A stretch of 37,256 bases of DNA, taken from assembly GCA_015067565.1 (NCBI GenBank), contig SVMF01000022.1, forward strand, positions 1 to 37,256, given 5' to 3'. Shown one piece after another: positions 15,094 through 22,738 of the stretch. This DNA comes from Oscillospiraceae bacterium (GTDB lineage Bacteria > Bacillota > Clostridia > Oscillospirales > Oscillospiraceae). The number at the start of each line of letters is the position of its first letter. Within the stretch, counting starts at the first letter, position 1. The position numbers and the translations under genes are program-made. The notes under the pieces are model-generated. The model was not told where the DNA came from, made no database searches, and was given only the letters and a program-made list of their open reading frames with translations.

Positions 15094-15726
15094 TCAGCAT
15101 GACATCTCAAGATACCGCATGAGCATGGCGGCAATCTCGGCGCGGACAGCCAGCGCCTCACTCGAGAGCGTACCATAAATGCCCTTGATGATGCCGCGTT
15201 CAACCGTCCAGGTCACGGCATCGACGGCATAGGCACTGATGATGTCACAATCAGGAAAGGCCGCAAGTGCCTCAGGGTTGCTGACGCTCACAGCCTCACC
15301 CTTGAACTGTGCATAACGGTATAAAATGGCAGCGATCTGCTCTCTGGTGATATAGCGGTTCGGTGCAAAAGAGCTGGGCGAAACACCGTTGACGATGCCA
15401 TTGTCATAGGCCCATGTGACTGCCTCAGCATACCACTGGCCATCCAAGACATCGACGAATGGATTTGTAAGGTCGCTTACATCAGGCGCGCCCTCGCAGC
15501 GATACAAGATGGTGACGAGCATTGCACGGCTCACGCAGCCGTTGGGATCAAATCGGCGCTCAGAGATGCCGTTCATCAAGCCGTGCTCGATGGCATAGAC
15601 CGTCTCGTCGTGACACCATGCCTCGGGAGTGATATCGTCGTAGATTTCGCAGGGGCAATCCTCGTGAGCAAAGGCCACACCGCTCAAGAGCATCACAACA
15701 GCAAGAAAAACACAAATTCTTTTCAT
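15094..15726 (-). CDS. Small secreted SLH-domain protein
   Basis: 210 aa, ATG 15726 with RBS GGAGGG 5 nt upstream. A signal peptide (MKRICVFLAVVMLLSGVAFA) is followed by almost nothing but three S-layer homology repeats: ~30-75 (AWCHDETVYAIEHGLMNG..FDPNGCVSRAMLVTILYR), ~85-140 (PFVDVLDGQWYAEAVTWAYD..REQIAAILYR) and ~150-205 (..AVDAVTWTVERGIIKG..). SLH domains bind pyruvylated secondary wall polymers, so the protein should sit on the cell surface. With no further domain it could be a wall-bound adaptor, or an anchor whose partner was lost. It lies just downstream of a larger SLH nuclease on the same strand, separated by a hairpin-rich element. Confidence 0.9.
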   Translation of the reverse strand: MKRICVFLAVVMLLSGVAFAHEDCPCEIYDDITPEAWCHDETVYAIEHGLMNGISERRFDPNGCVSRAMLVTILYRCEGAPDVSDLTNPFVDVLDGQWYAEAVTWAYDNGIVNGVSPSSFAPNRYITREQIAAILYRYAQFKGEAVSVSNPEALAAFPDCDIISAYAVDAVTWTVERGIIKGIYGTLSSEALAVRAEIAAMLMRYLEMSC

Positions 15727-15743
15727 AAAAACCCTCCGATAAA

Positions 15744-16056
15744 TTACGCCGAAGTCAAAGACTTCGGCGTAACAGTCTGTCGAAAAACTTGATTTTCGAC
15801 AGACTGACAGAGTTCAAAAAGTCGTCAAGACGAGCAAACCGAGCGCGTCGGCGTACGATGGTACGGTAGAGCTCGGTTTGCGATGTAAGTCAAAATGCCT
15901 TGCGTAGCAAGCATTTGAAGTGCTTTTTTGCTGTATCGGAGATACGTTCGAAATCGCTTATTTGAACACAGATCGCCAACCGCCAAAAATTTGCATTTTG
16001 ACGATTGGCGACTTTTTTGACACTCTGTTACGCCGAAGTCAGAGACTTCGGCGTAA
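15744..16056. repeat. ~313-bp chain of hairpins bounded by identical end hairpins
   Basis: Both ends carry nearly the same 29-nt perfect hairpin (TTACGCCGAAGTC..GACTTCGGCGTAA at 15744-15772 and 16028-16056, one loop base different). Between them, in order: a 15-bp stem CAGTCTGTCGAAAA.., GCAAACCGAGC..GCTCGGTTTGC with an inner CGTAC-GATG-GTACG, AAATG-C-CTTGC-GTA-GCAAG-CATTT, GTATC-GGA-GATAC, and TCGCCAA..TTGGCGA. ACAGAGTTCAAAAAGTCG near the left end pairs imperfectly with CGACTTTTTTGACACTCTGT near the right end. No gene fits. Only one copy is in the window. Confidence 0.8.
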
Positions 16057-16061
16057 GCATT

Positions 16062-18407
16062 TTACGGCAGCAGATTTTCGAAATAACGCTGCAGAATGGT
16101 TGCAAACTGTGCACGGGTGGCCGTTGCGGTGGGGGCGAGCTTACCGTCCATACCGCGGATGAGCTCAACAGAAATGGCCCAGGTCATTGCCTCCACAGCA
16201 TAGCCGCTGATGGTGCTGGCATCAGGATAACCGCTCAGATCTGTGCCCTCGACGCTGACATCCAGTCCGATGGAATTGCTGTAGCGGTACATGATGGCGG
16301 CAATCTGCTCACGGCTGATGGCAACATCGGGGGAGAAGGTGGTTGCGCTCGTGCCGTTGACGATGCCGTTGTTTGCGGCCCAGATGATGGCCTCGGTATA
16401 CCACTGACCGTCCACAACATCGGCAAACGGGTGATTCATGCCCTCGGTGGAGGGTTCTTCCTCGATGCGGTAGAGGATCGTGACGAGCATCGCGCGCGTG
16501 ATAGATGCATTCGGTGCGAACTGATTGTCACCGACACCGTTCATGAGCTTGTGATCCGAAACGAAACGGATGGCATCATAGAACCAATTGCCCTGCTTGA
16601 CATCGCTGAACTCGACGGGCGTCGGGGGTGTGGTGGTCTCCAGCTCGGTACCGCAGTGGTCGCAACGGTTGTCGCTGTCGGCATCTGCGTGGTCAATGAT
16701 GTCGGTATAATTCTTTTCATAAGAGTCGCCGCAGCGGCTGCAGGTGTAAAGGTCATAACCCTTCTCGGTGCAGGTGGGCGCAACGACGGTCATGACGTAA
16801 TCGTGCGCAGCATCGGTGTAATTCTTCTTATAAGAGTCGCCACAGCGGCTGCAGGTGTAAAGGTCATAACCCTTCTCGGTGCACGTGGGCGCAACGACGG
16901 TCAGAACATAGTCGTGGCCAAGCTTGTCGATGGCAACTGTATCAACGATGGCTCCGCAGTTGTCGCATACAACATTCTTCGCACCGGATTCGGTGCAGGT
17001 CGGCTCAACGATCTCCTCGTGGGTAGACTCGTGGGCACATGTGCTGGTAATGTAGTAAGTCTTGCCCTCGTGCATATAGGAGAAGACACCGTAGAAGTCG
17101 GTCTGTGCAGCGGCGGGGGTGAAATTGCTGCCGGCGGCCTTCGTTGCAGGCTTGGTCTCGGTCTTTTCGATCTCACTGCTGCCCCAGCCGACAAAGCTGT
17201 AGCTATGCGAGGTATCGGTCGGCTTGCCGCTGATCGTGGCAAGCTTCAGGCTCTCGCCGATATAACCCGAGGTCACACCGTTGACGCTGACACCTTCGGG
17301 AACGCTATAGGTGATCGTTGCAACCTGCTTTGCCACGAAGTTGATCGTGATGGTGCAATCAGCCTTCACATTCGAGAGGGTGAATACATTTCCGCTCTGG
17401 CTGACGGTAGCGGCGTTGGTCGGGTCCAGGGTATAGCCTGCGACCTTGTAACCGGTTTTAGGGGTAGCGGTAACGGTATTGCCGCTCAGGGAAACGGTGC
17501 CATAGGCGGTGTTATTGGACTTTGCTGTGATGGTATAGGCCTCGCCGGTGTTGCCGGAGGGAGTGCTCATGCCTGCAGGGATGGGCTTGCCCATGAGGAT
17601 CCATCCGAGCTCGGGATAATCCACGAAGGGATTGCGGCAGCCTTCGATCTCCTGACCAACATCGTTACGGCTCATTTCGTATTCATCGACGGGATCCTGT
17701 GCACACCAGGCAAGCAGGGTGTCGACGCTTTCAAAGACGGTCGTAACGGAGCTCATCGATGAGGTGACGACATAGTCGTACAGAACGACACGAGCGCAGT
17801 CGCCCTTGGCATTGTCCAGCGGCTCAAAGAGGCTGTTGTCACGGTAACCGCCGATGCGGTTGCCGTTGAGAGAGTTGGCCTTGGCAGCACTGCCACCGCT
17901 GACCTCGCCATAGCGCAGGTTGCCTCGGGTGGAGTTGATGTTGGGGTCGGTCGGGCGCATGGCATGCAGGTCGCCCTCCATGGCGCTGCCGCCGAGGGAA
18001 TCCGGCCACATATGCTCACGGTTCCAGGTCTTTGCGCTGTCCCAGGCGCTGTTGGTCGTGCCGTTGCAGTAGAACAGCACGAGCTTCGAAGTGCTGCCCT
18101 GGTAGGCATCGGTATACTTCATGTAATCTCTCAGACCGCCGTAGCCGACGGTGTCGCGATCGGAATTGATCAGGGTGCGCAGCGTGGTGCGCAGAGAAGA
18201 AGCGGACAGAGCAGAAAGCTTTTCGTAGGTGTAGTTGCCGGTGTAATAGCTCTTGGCATCTGCGCTCAGGGAGGTGCACAGAACCTCTCTCTTGCCGTTG
18301 TTATAGGAAATGGAGGCTGCACTGACCGATGCGGCACAGACCAGCAGGCTCAGCAAAACAGCCAGCGTCATGATCACGCTGAGGCTTCTTTTGAAAATGT
18401 TCTTCAT
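16062..18407 (-). CDS. SLH-anchored extracellular endonuclease (endonuclease I family)
   Basis: 781 aa from ATG 18407 with AAGGAG 7 nt upstream; the longer frame to 18503 lies in the ferredoxin gene. Order: signal peptide (~1-30); endonuclease I domain (PF04231, ~40-270) with the beta-beta-alpha-metal motif NREHMWPDSLGG, then DLHAMRPTDPNINSTRGN and EMSRNDVGQEI; an extracellular repeat domain (~285-350, AYGTVSLSGNTVTATPKTGY); an InlB-type repeat (~355-440); Cys-pair repeats (CTEKGYDLYTCSRCGDSY twice); and three C-terminal SLH repeats ending near ENLLP. It should cut DNA or RNA outside the cell while bound to the wall. The start lies 11 nt after the ferredoxin stop, so it is the third gene of the xanthine dehydrogenase operon. 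A paralogue lies at 32303-34654. Confidence 0.93.
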   Translation of the reverse strand: MKNIFKRSLSVIMTLAVLLSLLVCAASVSAASISYNNGKREVLCTSLSADAKSYYTGNYTYEKLSALSASSLRTTLRTLINSDRDTVGYGGLRDYMKYTDAYQGSTSKLVLFYCNGTTNSAWDSAKTWNREHMWPDSLGGSAMEGDLHAMRPTDPNINSTRGNLRYGEVSGGSAAKANSLNGNRIGGYRDNSLFEPLDNAKGDCARVVLYDYVVTSSMSSVTTVFESVDTLLAWCAQDPVDEYEMSRNDVGQEIEGCRNPFVDYPELGWILMGKPIPAGMSTPSGNTGEAYTITAKSNNTAYGTVSLSGNTVTATPKTGYKVAGYTLDPTNAATVSQSGNVFTLSNVKADCTITINFVAKQVATITYSVPEGVSVNGVTSGYIGESLKLATISGKPTDTSHSYSFVGWGSSEIEKTETKPATKAAGSNFTPAAAQTDFYGVFSYMHEGKTYYITSTCAHESTHEEIVEPTCTESGAKNVVCDNCGAIVDTVAIDKLGHDYVLTVVAPTCTEKGYDLYTCSRCGDSYKKNYTDAAHDYVMTVVAPTCTEKGYDLYTCSRCGDSYEKNYTDIIDHADADSDNRCDHCGTELETTTPPTPVEFSDVKQGNWFYDAIRFVSDHKLMNGVGDNQFAPNASITRAMLVTILYRIEEEPSTEGMNHPFADVVDGQWYTEAIIWAANNGIVNGTSATTFSPDVAISREQIAAIMYRYSNSIGLDVSVEGTDLSGYPDASTISGYAVEAMTWAISVELIRGMDGKLAPTATATRAQFATILQRYFENLLP
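16702..16923 (-). repeat. Tandem 111-bp coding duplication in the nuclease gene
   Basis: Two consecutive 111-bp units (16702-16812 and 16813-16923) encode two 37-residue copies of a CxxC-type repeat, with near-identical codons. The paralogue at 32303 has only one such unit, so the duplication is probably recent. Confidence 0.8.
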
Positions 18408-18418
18408 AATATAACTCC

Positions 18419-18913
18419 TTAGATTCTGTGAGTGAGGATGCCGCGTTTGTCGTGAATGACATTGCGCGGGCAAACCATGGCGCAGGCGCCACAGGACAGA
18501 CATTTATCCGCGAAGATGAAGGCGCGGTTTTCCGAGACCTTGACCGCTCCGGCAGGGCAGACCTTTTCACACAGGCCGCAGCCGATGCAGCTGACCTCGC
18601 AAACGTGCTTGCAGTGGGCGTCCTTATTGGAACACAGGACAACAATGGGATTAACGTCCATACGCAGATGGATGACACGCTGCGGACAGACAAGATAGCA
18701 AGCGCCGCAGCCGATGCACTTGGATTCATCGACCTCTGCCACACCATAGCAGTTGAGGAAGATGGCACCAAACTTGCAGGCACTGATGCAGGTGCCGCAG
18801 CCGGTGCAGCCGTAGGTACAAAGGTCATAGCCTTCTTCGGACTTTTTTGCCCGACAGCCGCCGTTGCAGTGCACGCAGGCGACCTTCGCGGGGGATTGTT
18901 TCTTAACGATCAT
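18419..18913 (-). CDS. Polyferredoxin (multiple 4Fe-4S, RnfB-like)
   Basis: 164 aa, ATG 18913 with AAGGAG upstream. The N-terminal CVHCNGGC is followed by four CxxCxxCxxxC motifs: CTGCGTCISAC, CIGCGACYLVC, CIGCGLCEKVC and CLSCGACAMVC, each with a hydrophobic stretch and, in two, a Pro after the last Cys. It is thus predicted to hold at least four 4Fe-4S clusters. It starts 18 nt after the xanthine dehydrogenase stop. That enzyme lacks an FAD domain, so the natural reading is that this protein passes its electrons on. No membrane segment is seen, so it is likely cytoplasmic. The exact acceptor is unknown. Confidence 0.9.
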   Translation of the reverse strand: MIVKKQSPAKVACVHCNGGCRAKKSEEGYDLCTYGCTGCGTCISACKFGAIFLNCYGVAEVDESKCIGCGACYLVCPQRVIHLRMDVNPIVVLCSNKDAHCKHVCEVSCIGCGLCEKVCPAGAVKVSENRAFIFADKCLSCGACAMVCPRNVIHDKRGILTHRI

Positions 18914-18931
18914 AGCAAGCTCCTTTCTGCG

Positions 18932-21514
18932 TTACTTACGCTCGTAGGGCGTGCCGGACAGAGGAAGGGTGAAGCGACGCTCGCCGTCGAGACGGAAATA
19001 GGCATCGGCAATGGCAGGTGCAGTGGGAATGGAGGTGATCTCACCGATACCGATGGCGCCGCAAGCCACATTCAGGCCCGGCTTGTCGATGACAATAGCC
19101 TTGATCTTCGGGGGGATCTCGTGTGCGCGGAACAGACCCAGCTCGCCGTATTTCTCAATCGGCTTGCAGTTGCGGTCGATGGGATACTGCTCACGGAGGG
19201 CATAGCCCATGGACATCACCACGCCACCCTCGATCTGACCCTCGCAAGACAGGGGGTTGACCGCCTTGCCGACATCGTGGGCGGCCACGAAGGACTCGAT
19301 AAAGCCGGTCTTTTTGTTGAGAATACACATCTGCGTGGCATAGCCGTAGGCCACATGAGACACGGGGTTGGGGACGTTGGCGCCGAGGGGATCGGTCTTT
19401 GCCAGATATTCACCGTAAAACTCCTGACCGACAAGGTCGGCAAGGGTCTTGCCGTTCTTCTTAGCCTCCATCAGCTTCTCGCAGGCGCGTCGGCAGGCTT
19501 CGCCCGTAACAAGGGTCTGACGGGAGCCGGAGGTATCGCCCGAGTCGGGAGCGATCCAGGTGTTGCTGCGCTCGTAGACGATGTCCTCACGCGTCAAATC
19601 GGTGTTGGTCACGATCATCTGCACCAGCACGGTGCCCAGGCCCTGACCGATGCAGGAAGCACCCGTGTAAATGTGCAGCTTCTTGTCATCCTCAACAATC
19701 AGCTTGCAGCGACCCCAGTCGGGGATGCCGACACCGACACCTGCGTTCTTCATGGCGCAGGCGATGCCGACGGGTTTTCCGGCGGCCAGTGCTGCGTCGT
19801 AATCGTCCTTGATAGCCTCAAGCGTCTCGACCAGACCGGTCGAGCCGTCCACGATCTGACCGTTCGGCAGGACACCGCCCGGGCGGATGGCATTGCGGTA
19901 GCGGATCTCCCACGGGGTGATGCCGACAAGGTCAGCCATCATGTTGAGCAGCGTCTCGGTTGCAAAGCAGGTCTGCGTGACACCGAAGCCACGGAAGGCA
20001 CCTGCCGGAGGATTGTTGGTATAATATGCGGTTCCTTCGATCTCGAAGTTTTCGTAGGCATAGGGGCCGGCTGCATGGGTACAGGCACGCTCCAGAACAG
20101 GGCCTCCGAGGGAGGCAAAGGCGCCGGTATCGGAGGCGACCTTCGCCTTGACACCCATGATCTTTCCGTTTTCGTCACAGCCCATGGTGAAGTCCATCAC
20201 GAAATGATGGCGCTTCGGATGTACCAGGAGGGATTCCGGACGGGAGAGCTTGACCTTGACGGGTCTTCCCGTGCAGTAGGTGATCAGTGCGGCATGGTGC
20301 TGCACCGACATATCCTCCTTGCCGCCGAAGCCGCCGCCGACGAGCGCGTTTTGTACCTTGACCTTCTTCGAGCCAAGCATCAGCGAGCATTCGTGCAGGG
20401 TGGTGTGTGAGCTCTGGTCGGTGGAGATGATGAACACATCGCCGTCATCGTCCTTGTAGGCCACGGCGCATTCGGGCTCCAGGAAGGCATGCTCCGTCCA
20501 CGGCGTTTCAAAATGCTCACTCAGGACATATTTGGAATTCTTGATGGCCTCATCGGCATTGCCGCGGCTGATGTGCTTGTATGCCTGCACATTGTTTTCC
20601 TCTTCGTCAAAGACGCGAGGAGAACCCTTTGCTGCGGCGGTTTCGATGTCGTTGACGAGGGGCAGGATCTCGTATTCGATCTTGACAAGCTTCTTGGCCT
20701 TCTCCAGGGTGGCGGCATCCTCCGCAACGACCAGCGCAATGGCATCGCCCAGATAGTGCACCAGACCGCCGACAGGGATCAGAGTGTATTGGTCGTGCTT
20801 CAGGTGGCCGATCTTGTTCTCGCCGGGGATGTCGTCGGCCGTCAGAACCGCAATGACACCGGGCAGCTTGAGTGCAACGGAGGCATCGATGGACAGCACG
20901 CGCGCACGGGCATATTTACTGCGCACCGCACCGCCGTAACACATTCCGTCGATGTAGAAATCGTCGGGATACTTGCCGAAGCCGAGAACCTTCTCCTCGA
21001 CGTCCAAGCGGTGGACACGAGAGCCGATCTTCCAATCGGACTCCGACGGCAGCGGCAGTACCCCCTCGCGCAGGATCTTGCTGGCCAGACGAATGGCATC
21101 AATAATCTTGACATAGCCCGTGCAGCGGCAGTAATTGTTACGGATGGCATAACGGATCTGTTCTTCCGTGGGGTTAGGAATCTTATCCAAGAGCGCCTTG
21201 GCGCACAGCACCATGCCCGGGATGCAAAAGCCGCACTGTACAGCACCTGCCTCACCAAAGGCATATACGAATACACTCTTCTCCCAATCGCTAAGACCCT
21301 CGACGGTCAGAACTGTCTTGCCGTCCAGACGATCGGTATCGGGAATACAGGCACGACACGGCTCACCGTTGATCAAAACGGTGCAGGCTCCGCATGCACC
21401 CTCACTGCAACCATCCTTGGCCGAGGTGATGTGCATCTCATCACGCAGGAAACGAAGCAGCTTCTGCTTCTTCTCCACGGTGATCTCTATGCCGTTGAGA
21501 ATGAATGTTGACAT
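18932..21514 (-). CDS. Selenium-dependent-type xanthine dehydrogenase (fused 2Fe-2S and molybdenum domains)
   Basis: 860 aa from ATG 21514 (MSTFILNGIEI; RBS AAGAAGG); the long upstream extension is non-coding leader. N-terminal plant-type 2Fe-2S domain (CSEGACGAC, C53) and second 2Fe-2S domain (CGFCIPG.., CRCTGY), then the molybdopterin-binding domains: FGGKEDMSVQHHAA, PPAGAFRGFGVTQT, a GQGLGT loop, SGSRQT, and the C-terminal GEITSIPTAPAIADAYF with the putative catalytic Glu. This fused layout without an FAD domain fits the selenium-dependent XDH family (TIGR03311), in which a labile non-selenocysteine Se ligand is expected; that cannot be seen in the sequence. It should oxidise hypoxanthine/xanthine or a related purine. 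Lead gene of the XDH-ferredoxin-nuclease operon. Confidence 0.92.
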   Translation of the reverse strand: MSTFILNGIEITVEKKQKLLRFLRDEMHITSAKDGCSEGACGACTVLINGEPCRACIPDTDRLDGKTVLTVEGLSDWEKSVFVYAFGEAGAVQCGFCIPGMVLCAKALLDKIPNPTEEQIRYAIRNNYCRCTGYVKIIDAIRLASKILREGVLPLPSESDWKIGSRVHRLDVEEKVLGFGKYPDDFYIDGMCYGGAVRSKYARARVLSIDASVALKLPGVIAVLTADDIPGENKIGHLKHDQYTLIPVGGLVHYLGDAIALVVAEDAATLEKAKKLVKIEYEILPLVNDIETAAAKGSPRVFDEEENNVQAYKHISRGNADEAIKNSKYVLSEHFETPWTEHAFLEPECAVAYKDDDGDVFIISTDQSSHTTLHECSLMLGSKKVKVQNALVGGGFGGKEDMSVQHHAALITYCTGRPVKVKLSRPESLLVHPKRHHFVMDFTMGCDENGKIMGVKAKVASDTGAFASLGGPVLERACTHAAGPYAYENFEIEGTAYYTNNPPAGAFRGFGVTQTCFATETLLNMMADLVGITPWEIRYRNAIRPGGVLPNGQIVDGSTGLVETLEAIKDDYDAALAAGKPVGIACAMKNAGVGVGIPDWGRCKLIVEDDKKLHIYTGASCIGQGLGTVLVQMIVTNTDLTREDIVYERSNTWIAPDSGDTSGSRQTLVTGEACRRACEKLMEAKKNGKTLADLVGQEFYGEYLAKTDPLGANVPNPVSHVAYGYATQMCILNKKTGFIESFVAAHDVGKAVNPLSCEGQIEGGVVMSMGYALREQYPIDRNCKPIEKYGELGLFRAHEIPPKIKAIVIDKPGLNVACGAIGIGEITSIPTAPAIADAYFRLDGERRFTLPLSGTPYERK

Positions 21515-21532
21515 ATCAAAACCTTCTTTCTT

Positions 21533-21550
21533 CCCGTGAGGTGACACGGG
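21533..21550 (-). promoter_or_regulatory. Hairpin in the 5' leader of the xanthine dehydrogenase operon
   Basis: CCCGTG-TCACCT-CACGGG (minus strand) lies in the transcribed leader just before the RBS region, 19 nt from the start codon. It could modulate translation. I found no match to a purine or molybdenum-cofactor riboswitch core by eye. Confidence 0.5.
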
Positions 21551-21590
21551 CAAAGTCGGAAAGTACCCCATAGTATGAGATATTACTTTC

Positions 21591-21619
21591 ATTATACAAT
21601 AAGATACGCATACCTGCAA
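21591..21619 (-). promoter_or_regulatory. Promoter of the xanthine dehydrogenase operon
   Basis: Minus-strand TTGCAG (21614-21619), 17-nt spacer, perfect TATAAT (21591-21596), 77 nt before the start. The rest of the 21515-21771 gap is A/T-rich and holds a TATAAT (about 21735-21740) for the divergent holB gene. Confidence 0.75.
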
Positions 21620-21771
21620 GATAAAACGCCCATCTTTTTTGAAATTTTTTAATGAATTTGTCATTTTTTTGTTGCGGAAAAAGAAATTTTTCACTTTTTC
21701 GAAATTGTAGTGGAAAAGCTGCAATAAATACGCTATAATATTATGATAGATAGCTATGGGGAGGAAAAGGC

Positions 21772-22722
21772 ATGGGATTTGATGCACTGTTGGGAAACGA
21801 TACGCTGAAGCAACGGCTTTCTTCTGCCTTTGCGAATGACAAGTCCTCTCACTGCTATATGATCACAGGCCCGAGTGGCTCGGGCAAGCATACCCTGGCA
21901 CAGCTTCTGATCGCTGCCATGCAGTGCACGGGACAGGACAAGCCTTGCCGAAAATGTCCACAGTGCCACAAGGTTTTTTCCCAGACGCATCCGGATGTGA
22001 TCACGGTGGACGAGCCGGAGAAGGCCAATGTTCAGGTCAAATATGTCCGAAAAACCCTGGAAGATTTGTATATCCGCCCGAACGAGGGCAAACGCAAGGT
22101 CTATCTCATCCCCCGTGGGCAGGCGCTTCGTATGGACAGCCAGAATACGCTGCTCAAGTGCATTGAAGAACCTCCCCCCTACGGAGCGTTCATCTTTCTG
22201 TGCGAGCACGGTGAAAAGCTGCTGCCCACGATCCGCAGCCGCTGTGTGGAGCTCAGGCTCTCCCCGCTGTCCGAGGATCAACTGTATCGGCAGTTGCTGC
22301 AGCGCTTCCCCGACGGCACAGAAAAACAGCGCAGGGCCGCCATGTTGCGAAGCGGCGGCTATCTCGGCCAGGCGATCGCACTCCTAAGCGAGGATGATGC
22401 CCTCAGCCCGCAGAGCATGGAATTTGTCGAGGCCTTTTGTGCCAAGGATACCAAGAAGCTGCTGCGCGTACTTGTGCCGATGGAGAAGCTCAAACGCGAT
22501 CAGATCAAGCCGATTTTGGCACAGTGGTACGAGCTTCTGACCGGTGCGCTCAGTGCTCACAGCTCAATGCCCGCCGTGCGTGAGGAATGTCAGCGCATCG
22601 CCGATTGCTGCACGCTATCGGCCATGCTCAAGGCCACGCAGGATCTGAAAAAGGCTCTGACCATGCTCGAGGCCAATGTTTCGCCGGCTCATATTTGCGG
22701 CATGCTGGCAGTTTTGTTGTAA
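21772..22722 (+). CDS. holB: DNA polymerase III delta' subunit (clamp-loader ATPase-like)
   Basis: 316 aa, ATG 21772, RBS GGAGG 7 nt upstream. AAA+ clamp-loader fold: Walker A GPSGSGKHT (~33-41), zinc-binding cysteines C52, C59, C62 and C65 (CTGQDKPCRKCPQC), then VKYVRKTLEDLYIRP, KVYLIPRGQALRMDSQNTLLKCIEEPP where the usual Walker B DExx is not conserved, and TIRSRC (sensor/arginine-finger region). The C-terminal helical collar domain is present. Length is typical (~310-330). It forms part of the complex that loads the sliding clamp. The neighbour ricT starts 16 nt later, matching the holB-yaaT order of Bacillus and clostridia. Confidence 0.92.
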   Translation: MGFDALLGNDTLKQRLSSAFANDKSSHCYMITGPSGSGKHTLAQLLIAAMQCTGQDKPCRKCPQCHKVFSQTHPDVITVDEPEKANVQVKYVRKTLEDLYIRPNEGKRKVYLIPRGQALRMDSQNTLLKCIEEPPPYGAFIFLCEHGEKLLPTIRSRCVELRLSPLSEDQLYRQLLQRFPDGTEKQRRAAMLRSGGYLGQAIALLSEDDALSPQSMEFVEAFCAKDTKKLLRVLVPMEKLKRDQIKPILAQWYELLTGALSAHSSMPAVREECQRIADCCTLSAMLKATQDLKKALTMLEANVSPAHICGMLAVLL

Positions 22723-22738
22723 CAAATAAGGAGAATAT

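Noticed and set aside
16005-17762. 585-aa plus-strand open frame opposite the first nuclease
   Set aside because: Mirror frame of a well-supported secreted protein; Val/Gly/Asp-rich without domains.
18428-20410. 660-aa plus-strand frame opposite XDH and ferredoxin
   Set aside because: Antisense to two genes with complete Fe-S and molybdenum motifs; no start signals.
21515-21600. Purine or molybdenum-cofactor riboswitch upstream of XDH
   Set aside because: Only one simple hairpin is present in the short leader; the conserved core of neither class could be traced.
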